DNA of 64,000 nt from CAYNFR01 sp964396595 (GCA_964396595.1 CAYNFR010000001.1:62001-126000), one strand, 5' to 3'. Positions 9,439 through 19,147 are shown, counted from the stretch's first letter. Made by a program: numbers and translations. Notes: generated by a model not told the origin, from the letters alone.

Positions 9439-9846
9439 CACGGTTCGACAAGAGACACGCAATGGTTATATTTGAAGCTGTTATTTGCCATGATCGATCA
9501 ATTAAATTGCCTTAACACACGTCAATTATGTCAGAATTACACCGATTGTATATTTAAGTCATGACGACATACTCTCCCGGCATTAATGGATTTTAAACAA
9601 AAATATTAAGTACATGGCCCTGTAGGGGCAAAATATTTGTAACATACAGTAGAGCCGTCGATTAACTATACGAATTACTCCTTTTAGTAAAATTTTCTGC
9701 CAGAATTCGCAAGAATCGTGAAAAAAACTATTCATTTGACTACTGGGCTAAACAGCTGATTAAAACCTATATTTATCCACTAATATCCGGCTCAAGGAGC
9801 TTAACCATTTAAGAGCTACTTTTGATTACATCAGTACTTTATCTTC
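9439..9846. other. 408-bp intergenic stretch with one short palindromic element
   Basis: No coding remnant is evident on either strand. It contains an interrupted palindrome, GCCC-TGTA-GGGGC, at about 9619-9631 followed by AAAATATTTGTAACAT, which looks like a degenerate dispersed intergenic element rather than a terminator because no T-run follows. The right end holds the likely exoA promoter. Confidence 0.45.
9817..9824 (+). promoter_or_regulatory. Possible -7 box of the exonuclease III gene
   Basis: TACTTTTG matches TAnnTTTG exactly and ends 22 bp before the ATG at 9847. No clear TTTG -33 element is present at the expected distance, so the call is tentative; it would imply a very short 5' untranslated region. 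Confidence 0.4.
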
Positions 9847-10617
9847 ATGAGAATAGTCAGCTATAATGTTAATGGTATAAGAGCCGCTCTGCGTAAGGGT
9901 CTTGCAGAATGGATACATGACAACAACATCGATATTATCAGTATTCAAGAGACAAAAAGCACGCCCGATCAAGTAGATGATACATTATTCTCAGACATGG
10001 GCTATCATGCTTACTGGCATAGTGCTGAAAAAAAAGGCTACAGTGGCGTGCTCACATTGACTAAATACCAAGCTCAGCAAGTGATGGAAGGAATGCAACA
10101 TTCTGCTTATGATGCAGAAGGAAGGGTCCTCACCACTTTTTTTGAAGACTGGGCTCTTGTAAACGTTTATATACCTTCCGGGTCGAGTGGCGAGGATCGC
10201 CATGAATTCAAATTACAATTCCTCGAGGACTTCTACCCTTGGGTACAGAATCTTAAGAAAAAACAATCTAAGCTGATCGTAGTCGGAGACTATAACATCG
10301 TCCATCTTGACATAGATATTCATAACCCTGGTCGCGCAGACAACCCGAGTGGTTTTAGACCTGAAGAGCGGGCATGGCTCGATAACTGGTTTGATAAGGG
10401 TGGCTTTAAGGATGGCTTCAGACATTTATACCCTGAAATAAGGGATACTTATAGTTGGTGGAGCTATCGCGCAGGATCAAGACAAAAGAATAAAGGGTGG
10501 CGCATAGATTATATCAGCTGTACACATGAACTTTCACCACTCATCTCTTCATTTGCCATGCATAAAGAAGCGCAACATAGCGACCATTGTCCATTAGTCA
10601 TGGACATTGATCTTTAG
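9847..10617 (+). CDS. xth: Exodeoxyribonuclease III family AP endonuclease
   Basis: 256 aa, the usual ExoIII length. N-terminus MRIVSYNVNGIRAAL carries the first metal-site Asn. The catalytic motif IQETK supplies the Mg-binding Glu near residue 37. VVGDYNIVHLDID holds the Asp/Asn pair near residues 148-152, and the C-terminal SDHCPLVMDI supplies the catalytic Asp-His. The family cleaves DNA 5' to abasic sites and has 3'-5' exonuclease activity in base excision repair. The region TYSWWSYRAGSRQKNKGWRIDY is typical of the bacterial ExoA/Xth group. Monocistronic, between two intergenic gaps. Confidence 0.95.
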   Translation: MRIVSYNVNGIRAALRKGLAEWIHDNNIDIISIQETKSTPDQVDDTLFSDMGYHAYWHSAEKKGYSGVLTLTKYQAQQVMEGMQHSAYDAEGRVLTTFFEDWALVNVYIPSGSSGEDRHEFKLQFLEDFYPWVQNLKKKQSKLIVVGDYNIVHLDIDIHNPGRADNPSGFRPEERAWLDNWFDKGGFKDGFRHLYPEIRDTYSWWSYRAGSRQKNKGWRIDYISCTHELSPLISSFAMHKEAQHSDHCPLVMDIDL

Positions 10618-10853
10618 GAAAATATAGCACTTGGGGATATTGGTTTATTGAATCGAATAAGGGTTTAATTGGCCCCCATAAGGATGTCAAATGTTCTAAA
10701 TTAATCGTGTCGCTTGTAAGCTCAAGTTAGAATAGAATCACTAAAACAACATCTGATAGACAAAACTTCAAATGATAACGAGACTATTAACAAATTGAAT
10801 TCGCCAATGAAAGAACAAAAGCCTCTAATATCCTTATCTGTTTGACATTAACA

Positions 10854-11849
10854 CTACATCAGAAATCCATTCTCCGAAGCCATGGGTTTTCTAATATTCT
10901 CCTCATCCAGCATTTCTCGAAGATCAATTTCTATGGCAACCGCAATTGAAGTGATAGGAACATCATTGTAAGTTCCTTCAAAAGGGTTCTCAGAAAAATC
11001 ACCTATCATCTCAGTTAGAAAAAAAACCCAAATCGTCAATGCTGACAATGGTGCGACACCCCAAGGAAAAGCACCTTGGGTCGATATCACATTTAACAAA
11101 CCAAATGGCAGTAGTGCTGAGAAAACTACCGCTATCCAAATACCTGCTGATGCATATTGTCTCGGAAATGGAAAATTTTTAATACGCTCACATCTCCCTT
11201 GCTCATTGTACAGCTCTGTAATAAATGACTGTAAAGCCACATGCTTGTAGCTATCGAAATGACCTGATTCATAGAACTCCTGTAATCTTATCGACTGTTT
11301 ATTAAGAATCTGAGTGGCCATGTTTGATTTACGCTTATAATATTCGAACTCTTCCTCTGTGATAAGTTGCCGAAGTTCCTTTTCGATATTATCATAATAT
11401 TGTTCACAGACCTTGGGTGAGTAAATACCATTGACTCGATTGTCCGTATGCTCCCATTCTCTGGTGAGACGTAGCTGATATCTCAAAGCTGTCAGCCACG
11501 CGATATGCCTATACACTAGCTCTTGTCGTATAGCATGACTACTCGTACCTTGTATGAAGCTAATAATAGAAACAGTAAAAGATCGCGATGTATTGACAAT
11601 GCCACCCCAGATCTTTCTTGCTTCCCATGTCCTATCGTAACTCGCATTATTCTTAAAGCCTAGATAGAATGCTACCGCTATGCCTATCACGCTGATTGGT
11701 TGCCAGTTAATCGATATATCTACAGCATAACGGTATTTGATCCACCAATGCACGATGCTCACGAATAAAGCATATATGAACCCAATGATCAATGGCTTCT
11801 TGCTCCAATTGACAGTCATCCAAAAACCGTAACGCCGTCTTACATACAT
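10854..11849 (-). CDS. Bestrophin-family anion channel (UPF0187)
   Basis: 331 aa integral membrane protein. N-terminal hydrophobic helices at about 20-40 and 50-70 are followed by the family hallmark GFKNNASYDRTWEARKIWGG (residues about 68-87), and a second hydrophobic pair spans about 220-275. The C-terminus has the conserved acidic FSENPFEGTYNDVP segment. Bacterial bestrophins (for example the Klebsiella homologue) form pentameric channels in the inner membrane. Ion selectivity differs among members, so anion conduction is inferred. It is transcribed alone, opposite to exonuclease III, with the VanZ-like gene about 100 bp upstream on the same strand. Confidence 0.9.
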   Translation of the reverse strand: MYVRRRYGFWMTVNWSKKPLIIGFIYALFVSIVHWWIKYRYAVDISINWQPISVIGIAVAFYLGFKNNASYDRTWEARKIWGGIVNTSRSFTVSIISFIQGTSSHAIRQELVYRHIAWLTALRYQLRLTREWEHTDNRVNGIYSPKVCEQYYDNIEKELRQLITEEEFEYYKRKSNMATQILNKQSIRLQEFYESGHFDSYKHVALQSFITELYNEQGRCERIKNFPFPRQYASAGIWIAVVFSALLPFGLLNVISTQGAFPWGVAPLSALTIWVFFLTEMIGDFSENPFEGTYNDVPITSIAVAIEIDLREMLDEENIRKPMASENGFLM

Positions 11850-11948
11850 TATTTACATCTTTCTAATTGCCTTCCCACAGTGAGGTGGGCACTCCTATGA
11901 TAACGCTGACAAATTAACAACTAAAAATAGTGCTTGATCAATCGAATG

Positions 11949-12752
11949 CTATGTTCTTCGCAAATACTGCCACCAAAATCGCATCAATAACAAAGTCAAC
12001 ACTAGCCCCTCCAATGGTTTAACGACATGGTAAGTTACTTTAGGTGGAACAGTAGACCAAAATCCAGGTGGCCACGTGCGCAAAATATGATAAGGTCTGT
12101 CCAGATTAGGATAGATACTCAATATGCCCAAAAGATGCATCACAAGAATAGCCGATATCAATATTCCCGCACAAATAAGAGCCGGGGATTTTCTCCAGTC
12201 AAAATCTCGCGCTGATTTTATTCCTAATACCTTCAATATTAATAAACCGAATACAACACCAGTTATATTAGTTAGCACGTCATTTATATCGTAATAACTC
12301 GTGTCTTTAGGAGCAAGATAAAAATATTGATAAGCTTCATCAATGATCCCCATGAAAGTAGCTACAGACAATACTTGTTGATAATTCCTATATATAGGCC
12401 ATAATAACACAGTTAATAAAGCATACTGTGGAAAATGAATAACCTCTATGTTGATTACAAATAAGTATTTGATTATCAACCCGGCAAATAGTGTGTTAAG
12501 AACAAGCCCTATAACAAGACTTATCTGATTGCTCCTTTTCGATAAATTATAACAATAAAATCCCGTAAATACACATAACACTAAGAGTGATATGACGATG
12601 ACTCGCAGATTATATTGATCCCGAGTGATCCCCTTAAAGACGACCGTATTCAGGAAAGTACCAAAACGCTTATGTGGTAAAACCACTGCCATAAAGTAGA
12701 CCAGTACTATTAGCCAATTAATTAAAGGCCTTTTAGCCAGCCACTGTAGCAT
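11949..12752 (-). CDS. VanZ-like membrane protein (long form)
   Basis: 267 aa with about seven hydrophobic segments. The VanZ signature is visible in the middle: HFPQYALLTVLLWP, then GIIDEAYQYF, then DINDVLTNITGVVFG. These acidic and Asn positions are the family's conserved polar residues. The family is named for a teicoplanin-resistance protein but most members have no known function; resistance should not be inferred here. It lies 23 bp downstream of nqrF on the same strand and might be cotranscribed with the NQR operon. A second, shorter VanZ protein is encoded at 44288-44665. Confidence 0.8.
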   Translation of the reverse strand: MLQWLAKRPLINWLIVLVYFMAVVLPHKRFGTFLNTVVFKGITRDQYNLRVIVISLLVLCVFTGFYCYNLSKRSNQISLVIGLVLNTLFAGLIIKYLFVINIEVIHFPQYALLTVLLWPIYRNYQQVLSVATFMGIIDEAYQYFYLAPKDTSYYDINDVLTNITGVVFGLLILKVLGIKSARDFDWRKSPALICAGILISAILVMHLLGILSIYPNLDRPYHILRTWPPGFWSTVPPKVTYHVVKPLEGLVLTLLLMRFWWQYLRRT

Positions 12753-12775
12753 TATATCAGATAATATTTAATTGA

Positions 12776-14089
12776 TTAACCACCAAAGTCGTCAAAAGAA
12801 ATATTACTCTCCGGCACACCGAGTTTATCAAGCGTACTGATGACAGAAGCATTCATCGCGGGTGGGCCGCAGAAATAGTATTCTATCTCCTCCGGCTCAG
12901 CATGATTTTTTAGATATTGCTCATAACACACCTGCATGATATATCCCTTAAATCCATCACCTTCTTTATTAATATCTTCTTTTACCTGCCAGTTATCTTC
13001 TGGCAGAGGATTATCTAATGCTACATAAAATTTGAAATTGGGAAACTGACGCTCAATCTCTCTGAATTGCTCAATATAGAATAATTCCCTCTTGGTGCGA
13101 CCACCGTACCAGAAAGATACTTTCCTATCTGTTGTCCTCAAGGTATGGAACAAATGAAAAAGATGTGATCTTAATGGTGCCATACCAGCACCACCGCCGA
13201 TGTAAACCATTTCATTCTTAGTGTCCTTGATAAAGAACTCTCCATACGGCCCAGAAATAGTGCACTTATCTCCCGGCTTAAGATTAAATACATATGAAGA
13301 ACAAACTCCCGGATTGACATCCATCCATCCGTTTTTAGCTCTGTCCCATGGGGGTGTAGCAATACGAATATTCAGCATGACAATATTACCTTCAGCAGGG
13401 TGGTTAGCCATTGAGTAGGCTCTAAACTGCGGTTCATCATTCTTCATATTTAATGCCCACAGATTATAAGTGTCCCACTCGGACTGAAACTTGTCAGCAG
13501 CATCATGGAACTCTGGATGAGCCGTAATGTCCATGTTCTTAAAATCTACTTTAACTTGAGGGACATCTATCTGAATATATCCTCCTGACTCAAAATGTAG
13601 TGTCTCACCTTCCGGCAATTTAACCACAAACTCTTTGATAAATGATGCCACATTATAATTGGACACAACCTCACACTCCCACTTTTTAATACCGAATACC
13701 TCTTCAGGAACCCTGATCTCCATATTCTCACGAACTTTGACTTGGCAAGCAAGTCTTTTTTTCTCGGCTGCTTCTTTGCGCGTAAGGTGATTCATCTCTG
13801 TAGGCAATACATCACCGCCACCTACATCCACATGACATTCGCACATCGCGCATGTGCCCCCTCCTCCGCAAGCAGAAGGAAGAAATACATTTTTATCTGA
13901 TAAAGCAGATAACAAAGATGTGCCGGGCTGTACACGCAGAGGGTTCTCTCTATCACCATTCACAACAATCTCTACTTCTCCTTGTGGTACTAATTGTTTA
14001 TTGGCATAAAGCAGCAAATAGGATAAGGCCAAAATTAACCCACTGAAAACCAGAAGAGCCAAGATTATTGTTTGGATTTCTATACCCAT
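12776..14089 (-). CDS. nqrF: Na+-translocating NADH:quinone reductase subunit F
   Basis: 437 aa from the ATG at 14089, which aligns with the single N-terminal membrane helix of other NqrF proteins. GTG/ATG codons at 14113 and 14110 are possible longer starts. This subunit is the NADH-oxidising entry point. After the helix (about 4-28) comes a 2Fe-2S ferredoxin domain with ligands in SACGGGGTCAMCEC and the fourth Cys in LACQVK; then a ferredoxin-reductase FAD domain (RAYSMANHP) and an NADH domain (GGGAGMAPLRSHL, YFCGPPAMN). The protein ends DDFGG, typical of the family. It is the last gene of the nqrABCDEF operon. Confidence 0.97.
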   Translation of the reverse strand: MGIEIQTIILALLVFSGLILALSYLLLYANKQLVPQGEVEIVVNGDRENPLRVQPGTSLLSALSDKNVFLPSACGGGGTCAMCECHVDVGGGDVLPTEMNHLTRKEAAEKKRLACQVKVRENMEIRVPEEVFGIKKWECEVVSNYNVASFIKEFVVKLPEGETLHFESGGYIQIDVPQVKVDFKNMDITAHPEFHDAADKFQSEWDTYNLWALNMKNDEPQFRAYSMANHPAEGNIVMLNIRIATPPWDRAKNGWMDVNPGVCSSYVFNLKPGDKCTISGPYGEFFIKDTKNEMVYIGGGAGMAPLRSHLFHLFHTLRTTDRKVSFWYGGRTKRELFYIEQFREIERQFPNFKFYVALDNPLPEDNWQVKEDINKEGDGFKGYIMQVCYEQYLKNHAEPEEIEYYFCGPPAMNASVISTLDKLGVPESNISFDDFGG

Positions 14090-14138
14090 AATTAAGAGTG
14101 TCACCAGCATCACTTTCTTTTTTTAACTTTAATATGTG

Positions 14139-14747
14139 TCAATTTCCTGAAAAAGAAGAAGGGTCTATCCCCAGCAAACTCAAGAATGCCATACCCATCA
14201 GTCCTGTCAACAGAAAAGCCATCCCTAATCCTCTCATAGGAGCAGGCACCGCAGAATACCTTATCTTCTCTCGTATCGCTGCCAATGCAACAATGGCCAA
14301 AAACCATCCGAATCCTCCACCTAGACCAAAAGCGACTGATTCACTAAATGTATATTCCCTAGATACCATAAATAAAGAACCTCCTAGTATCGCACAATTC
14401 ACTGTGATCAACGGAAGGAATATACCCAATGAATTATACAGCGCAGGTGAAAACTTCTCTATAACCATCTCCACTAACTGAACCATAGAAGCGATGATAG
14501 CAATGAATAATATAAATCTTAAAAATGTCAGATCTAATCCGAATAATCCACCTTCAGATAATAGATAGGTGTTTATCAACCAGTTTATAGGCATAGTAAT
14601 ACCTAATACGAAAATCACCGCCAGGCCTAGCCCGAATGCCGTTTTCAACGTCTTAGACACCGCTAAGAAAGAACACATTCCCAGAAAATAAGACAAAATC
14701 AAATTCTCTATGAATGCTGCTTTGATAAATATATTGACTAATTCCAT
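14139..14747 (-). CDS. nqrE: Na+-translocating NADH:quinone reductase subunit E
   Basis: 202 aa with six hydrophobic segments, the usual length. It starts MELVNIFIKAAFIENLILSY, which includes the conserved first helix, and has the symmetric repeat organisation shared with NqrD. Each of the pair carries a conserved Cys in a membrane segment (here in FLGMCSFLAVSK and the later TVNCAILGGSLF) used in the redox site between NqrD and NqrE. It acts in the inner membrane, in electron transfer coupled to sodium export. It lies 20 bp after nqrD and 49 bp before nqrF. Confidence 0.97.
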   Translation of the reverse strand: MELVNIFIKAAFIENLILSYFLGMCSFLAVSKTLKTAFGLGLAVIFVLGITMPINWLINTYLLSEGGLFGLDLTFLRFILFIAIIASMVQLVEMVIEKFSPALYNSLGIFLPLITVNCAILGGSLFMVSREYTFSESVAFGLGGGFGWFLAIVALAAIREKIRYSAVPAPMRGLGMAFLLTGLMGMAFLSLLGIDPSSFSGN

Positions 14748-14767
14748 TTGTTGTGTTCTTATCTTGA

Positions 14768-15478
14768 TTAAGAAATATCAACTAATTTCTTGTTATACGC
14801 TCGTTGTACCCAGATCATCACCGCTATAATAAACATCGCAGCCGCAGGCAATACCATAAGATTATTATTCTGATACCATCCAAACAAGAAACTATCCGTG
14901 GTATTAATCCAGTACTCGTTACTTGCTCCTATAATTTTCATCTCGATACCTGTTCCGGCAAAAAGACTTCCTTTCCCAAATAACTCTCTGATGACAGCCA
15001 CACCGATGAGAATAACTCCATATCCCAATCCATTTCCTACACCATCAAGGAATGATCTCCAAGGACCATTCGCCATGGCAAAAGCTTCCAGACGACCCAT
15101 TACAATACAATTTGTGATAATCAGGCCGATAAAAACTGCCAACTGCTTATATGTCGGATAATCTAGTGCTTTTAAAGTTAATTCAACTACTGTAACCAAC
15201 GCCGCTACTACAACGAGCATTACGATAAGTCGAACCTGCTTTGGTATGGAGTTACGTAAAAGCGAAATAGTCAAACTAGCAAATCCAGTCACCAAGACCA
15301 CCGCAATAGTCATGATTATCGAAGGAAATACCAGTGTCGTCACGGCTAGAGCGCTACATATACCCAATACTTGCACAGTGATCGGATTGTTATCATTGAG
15401 CGGATCAATTAATAACTTACGCTCTTTTTTCCCAAAAGGTAATAAGCCTTCCTTTTTCTCAACTGTAGTTTGTGACAT
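14768..15478 (-). CDS. nqrD: Na+-translocating NADH:quinone reductase subunit D
   Basis: 236 aa with six membrane helices; paralogous to NqrE. Conserved features are the LLIDPLNDNNPITVQVLGICSA segment (residues about 22-43) with the first membrane Cys, and LIITNCIVMGRLEAFA near residue 138 with the second. It forms the NqrD-NqrE intramembrane redox site of the sodium pump. The N-terminus carries about 15 extra charged residues before the family core. It starts 5 bp after the nqrC stop. Confidence 0.97.
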   Translation of the reverse strand: MSQTTVEKKEGLLPFGKKERKLLIDPLNDNNPITVQVLGICSALAVTTLVFPSIIMTIAVVLVTGFASLTISLLRNSIPKQVRLIVMLVVVAALVTVVELTLKALDYPTYKQLAVFIGLIITNCIVMGRLEAFAMANGPWRSFLDGVGNGLGYGVILIGVAVIRELFGKGSLFAGTGIEMKIIGASNEYWINTTDSFLFGWYQNNNLMVLPAAAMFIIAVMIWVQRAYNKKLVDIS

Positions 15479-15483
15479 AGGAA

Positions 15484-16233
15484 TTAAGATTTTAATTTAT
15501 CAAAATAAGGAAGATATGCTCTAAGTCCGGCATTCAACATATCACTAACACCATCAGCTGTGACTGTTGCACCACTTATCCCATCTACCTCATGTAATGG
15601 GTGACGAGCACCACCTTTTCGCACCAATATTGAAGTGTACTCTCTTTTTTCGTTCTTGATCATCTTACCTGCGAACTGCCTGCTGAAACTAGGGTTGTCC
15701 TTGATCTCAGCACCCAGACCCGGGGTCTCACCCTTATGGTCAAAAGAAGCACCTACCACAGTTGCCAGATCATCAGCCAACGCAATATTGCCCCAGATCT
15801 CGTCCCACAAGCCAGAACCTCTTACACTTACCACATAGATTTTCTCTCCACCCCGATTGAACACATATACCGGATATATTCTATTATTAAGCGGTTTTTT
15901 TCTCTCTTTTGCCATATCAACGTTCTCCGCTAGGCCTCCTTTATAACCGCGCGACTCCACCTCTTCTGTACTCAGAATATTGCCTTGAGAATCAATAACG
16001 TTTTGCTCAATACTCTCGTCAAATATTCTTAGCACTTCATCGCTAGACAATTTGTCCGCCTTGACGTTTTCACCCAGCTCAGTCTGAATCGCAGCTAGTA
16101 TGGCCTTTTTATTAAATATAGATTCATTACGCTGATGAATAGGCTTTAGAGCTGTAGACATTAATGCTAAGACAAGCGCTACAACGGCTGTCATAATACC
16201 GACAAAAATGTATATATAACTTTGACTACGCAC
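15484..16233 (-). CDS. nqrC: Na+-translocating NADH:quinone reductase subunit C
   Basis: 249 aa. One N-terminal membrane helix (about 5-27) is followed by a periplasmic FMN-binding domain. The covalent FMN attachment site SGAT is present in EVDGISGATVTADGVS, with the acceptor Thr at about residue 223. PGLGAEI near residue 170 is another family signature. The subunit passes electrons on the periplasmic side between the NqrD/E centre and NqrB. Its start overlaps the nqrB stop by 8 bp. Confidence 0.97.
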   Translation of the reverse strand: MRSQSYIYIFVGIMTAVVALVLALMSTALKPIHQRNESIFNKKAILAAIQTELGENVKADKLSSDEVLRIFDESIEQNVIDSQGNILSTEEVESRGYKGGLAENVDMAKERKKPLNNRIYPVYVFNRGGEKIYVVSVRGSGLWDEIWGNIALADDLATVVGASFDHKGETPGLGAEIKDNPSFSRQFAGKMIKNEKREYTSILVRKGGARHPLHEVDGISGATVTADGVSDMLNAGLRAYLPYFDKLKS

Positions 16234-17470
16234 GGGCTAACCTTTTAGATATGTGAGAATTAAGAACTATCTGATCTAACAGTGGCGCAAATGTATTCAT
16301 GAATATTATGGCCAGCATCCATCCTTCCGGATAAGCAGGGTTAAGTACCCTGACAATCATACCAATAAAACCGATCAAAAATCCATAGGCCAATTTACCT
16401 CTATCAGTAGCAGCCGCTGTAACCGGATCAGTTGCCATATAGGCCATAGCAAAGAAGAAACTGCCAATATAAAATTGATAATACCAAGGAACTGTCATAA
16501 AAGGGGTTGCCCCCCATGCATTTAAAAGCATCGCCATCACCGCTGCTCCGACAATCATACTTAACATGATTCTCCAGCTGGCAATACCTGTCACAATTAA
16601 AAATATTGCCCCTAGAATGATAAGGGGTTTTGATGTTTCACCAATTGATCCGGGAATAGCTCCCCACCACATTTGGCTTACAGAGTAAACTTCCGTGACT
16701 GCTGACCAACCACCTTGTGCTGCCAGTGCCAGTGGTGTCGCTCCAGTAAAACCATCGGCAACCACACCATCAGTAAATTTAGTAAGATCCATCCATCCGA
16801 ATAGACCGTTAAACATACTGTGCGCCCATCCATAACTCGTTGAGCTTCCTTCTCTTAAAGATTCAAATCCTGACACCCATACGTCATCCCCTGATATTGA
16901 TGTGGGATAAGCAAAAAATACAAACATCCTCGCCATGAGCGCCACATTCCAAATGTTCATACCCGTACCTCCAAAAGCCTCCTTAACCAATATTACAGAG
17001 AAGGCTGTAGCTAATGCCAGTATCCATATAGGCAAGCCTGCAGGCATTATCAACGGAATAAGAGCTCCTGAAACCAGAAATCCTTCTTCTACAGCATGCC
17101 CTTTCTTCGCTGCATATATGAATTCTATCCCGAGTCCTACAACATGCGCCACCACAAATAATGGTAGTAACTCTATCAAGCCATGGGCAAGCTTAAGATG
17201 GAATGCTTCTAAAAATCCCATATACTGTCCTAAGGCCACAAAATGTTGATGACCGACATTATATGTTCCGAAAAGATAACATAGTTGCATCGCCAACACT
17301 ACATGAACCATGGTTCTTTTCAAATCCATCCCATCTCTCACATGAACACCACCTTTAGTTGTGGTATTGGGTGTAAAGAGGAAGGTAAAAAAAGCATCAA
17401 ATGCCGTGTGAAGTAGCGGTTTCTTCTTCTTATCCGGCTCGATTTTTTTAAATGTTTCTAAAAGACCCAT
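16226..17470 (-). CDS. nqrB: Na+-translocating NADH:quinone reductase subunit B
   Basis: 414 aa polytopic membrane subunit with about ten hydrophobic segments. The covalent flavin motif appears as DGFTGATPLAL, acceptor Thr at about residue 245; TGAT replaces the more common SGAT, a conservative change. It also carries the GGTGMNIWN and AYMATDPVTAAATDRGK motifs of the RnfD/NqrB family. In the complex it binds riboflavin and FMN and contributes the ubiquinone site and the sodium path. It lies between nqrA and nqrC with tight spacing. Confidence 0.97.
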   Translation of the reverse strand: MGLLETFKKIEPDKKKKPLLHTAFDAFFTFLFTPNTTTKGGVHVRDGMDLKRTMVHVVLAMQLCYLFGTYNVGHQHFVALGQYMGFLEAFHLKLAHGLIELLPLFVVAHVVGLGIEFIYAAKKGHAVEEGFLVSGALIPLIMPAGLPIWILALATAFSVILVKEAFGGTGMNIWNVALMARMFVFFAYPTSISGDDVWVSGFESLREGSSTSYGWAHSMFNGLFGWMDLTKFTDGVVADGFTGATPLALAAQGGWSAVTEVYSVSQMWWGAIPGSIGETSKPLIILGAIFLIVTGIASWRIMLSMIVGAAVMAMLLNAWGATPFMTVPWYYQFYIGSFFFAMAYMATDPVTAAATDRGKLAYGFLIGFIGMIVRVLNPAYPEGWMLAIIFMNTFAPLLDQIVLNSHISKRLARA

Positions 17471-17496
17471 ATACGTCAGTAAATAGTTTTATAATC

Positions 17497-19110
17497 TTAA
17501 CCTTGTTCTCTTACCATGTCTAGCCCTTGTCTCAGAATACGCTGCAAAGGAATTTTGGAAGTGCATACAAATTCACACAAGGCTATATCTTCTTCGCTAA
17601 GTTCATTAATACCTAATCCCTCCATCTGTTCATAATCATTGGCTAGAATGGCTTTCATTAATTGCTGAGGATATAAATTCATTGGTAGAACTTTCTCATA
17701 TTCTCCAGTCACCACGAAGGCACGCTGCTCTCCATGCGTATTTGTATCCCCTTCAAACTTCAAGTCTGGAAAAAGGAAATTAGGAAATGTCTTTGAGATA
17801 GTAGGTCTTGGTTTAATCGGCAATAGCCAACCAAACATTTCGTAATAATCCCCCTCAGCTATAGCAGTAATCTGGTCACAATTCATCGGCATAAAAGCAT
17901 CGCCTTCAATCGCCTGGCCAGTCAATACATCCCCTGCAATAATTCTCCTTTTATCACTGGATATGTTACTTTGAACTAGTTCATTTATGTTAGCTCCTAA
18001 ACGTGTTTTTATTAGTTTAGGTTCAAGAATTTTAGAACCCACAACAGCTATCACTCTTGAGGCATCATAGATACCTTTGTACATAAGCGTGCCGATAGTG
18101 ATTACATCTTGTACGCTCAATGTCCATACGGTTTGACCAGTTCTAATAGGCGCTGCATGATGAATTTGGACACCTACATTACCTGACGGGTGCTTGCCCT
18201 GAAAGAAGGTTTTCTGTACACCTCTGGCGTTTAAGAAAGCATCATGTGGTGCTTCTCCATTAGCACTTAAACCAAGATGAACCGTCCCACTGGTTAATTT
18301 TGCTAACGTGTCTAGTCCGTATTGGAATGCTTCTTCATTTCCATTAATTGCTGCATTACTATCTAGCGCGAGCGGTGCTGAATTAAAAGTGCTGATAAAA
18401 ATGTTTGCAGGTACCACATCAGGATCTGCCGTAATGTCAAAAGGTCTCTGATTGATCAATGGCCATACCCCACTCTCTAGCAAAAAATCTACTATCACTT
18501 CCCTATTTGCCGACAGGCTAGGTGGATTGAATTGCTTGTATTGAATGTCCTTATCCGCCAATACGACGATGTCCGTAATAGCTCTTTTTTCTCCTCTTCT
18601 GATTTCTACGACCTCTCCACTCACAGGTGCGACGAACTTAACACGTTCAAGTTTCTTATCATAAAATAGCACGTCTCCTGCCTTAACTTCATCGCCAATA
18701 GAAACAACCACTCTGGGTATAGGTGCTAAAGATCGAAAGTCCTGAGGACGGAGTGCATATCGCGTCTGATGAGAAATGCTTTTGATTGTATTGTCTGCTA
18801 CTCCGCCTTGGAGAAGGATATCATGACCTTTCTTCAATCTGATCATCGGGTACTCACGTGCATACGATGGCTTCGCGACACCACCGAAGATTGATTTTGT
18901 CTCTTCGGTATTGATGCCAAATTTTCGACCCTCGATGGCAATAAAGCTCTCACTTAGTAGAAGCAACACACTCACTAAAATCAATGCACCGATTATGATT
19001 AAGAGTGCAAGCGGATAAACACTTGATGACCCCTCAGAAGATTGACCTGACAATATATCGGGCAGAACGGCTAGCAGCACTAGAAGGAGAGAGTTGGAAA
19101 TCTTATCCAT
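17497..19110 (-). CDS. nqrA: NqrA with an added N-terminal signal and membrane segment
   Basis: 537 aa, about 90 residues longer than the roughly 447-aa Vibrio NqrA. The extension holds a signal-like stretch (about 6-22, SLLLVLLAVLPDILSG), a short polar part, and a strong membrane helix (about 32-57) before canonical NqrA begins near residue 92 with IRLKKGHDILLQGG. The remainder matches the family: biotinyl/lipoyl-like fold with FVAPVSGEVVEIRRGEKR near 138 and a Rnf-C-like core. NqrA is normally a cytoplasmic peripheral subunit involved in quinone interaction. The extension would tether it to the membrane. First gene of nqrABCDEF. An internal start near residue 90 is not supported by an obvious Met with a ribosome binding site. 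Confidence 0.93.
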   Translation of the reverse strand: MDKISNSLLLVLLAVLPDILSGQSSEGSSSVYPLALLIIIGALILVSVLLLLSESFIAIEGRKFGINTEETKSIFGGVAKPSYAREYPMIRLKKGHDILLQGGVADNTIKSISHQTRYALRPQDFRSLAPIPRVVVSIGDEVKAGDVLFYDKKLERVKFVAPVSGEVVEIRRGEKRAITDIVVLADKDIQYKQFNPPSLSANREVIVDFLLESGVWPLINQRPFDITADPDVVPANIFISTFNSAPLALDSNAAINGNEEAFQYGLDTLAKLTSGTVHLGLSANGEAPHDAFLNARGVQKTFFQGKHPSGNVGVQIHHAAPIRTGQTVWTLSVQDVITIGTLMYKGIYDASRVIAVVGSKILEPKLIKTRLGANINELVQSNISSDKRRIIAGDVLTGQAIEGDAFMPMNCDQITAIAEGDYYEMFGWLLPIKPRPTISKTFPNFLFPDLKFEGDTNTHGEQRAFVVTGEYEKVLPMNLYPQQLMKAILANDYEQMEGLGINELSEEDIALCEFVCTSKIPLQRILRQGLDMVREQG

Positions 19111-19147
19111 AATTACGCGCTTGTTAAGGCTGTTTCAAAATTTGCGG

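Noticed and set aside
11949..12752. Glycopeptide resistance from VanZ-like genes
   Set aside because: Only the VanZ fold is shared; no other van genes are present, and the family is widespread in ordinary bacteria.
14098..14481. A 127-codon plus-strand frame over nqrE
   Set aside because: It is an antisense shadow of a conserved membrane protein gene, with proline-rich meaningless sequence and no ribosome binding site.
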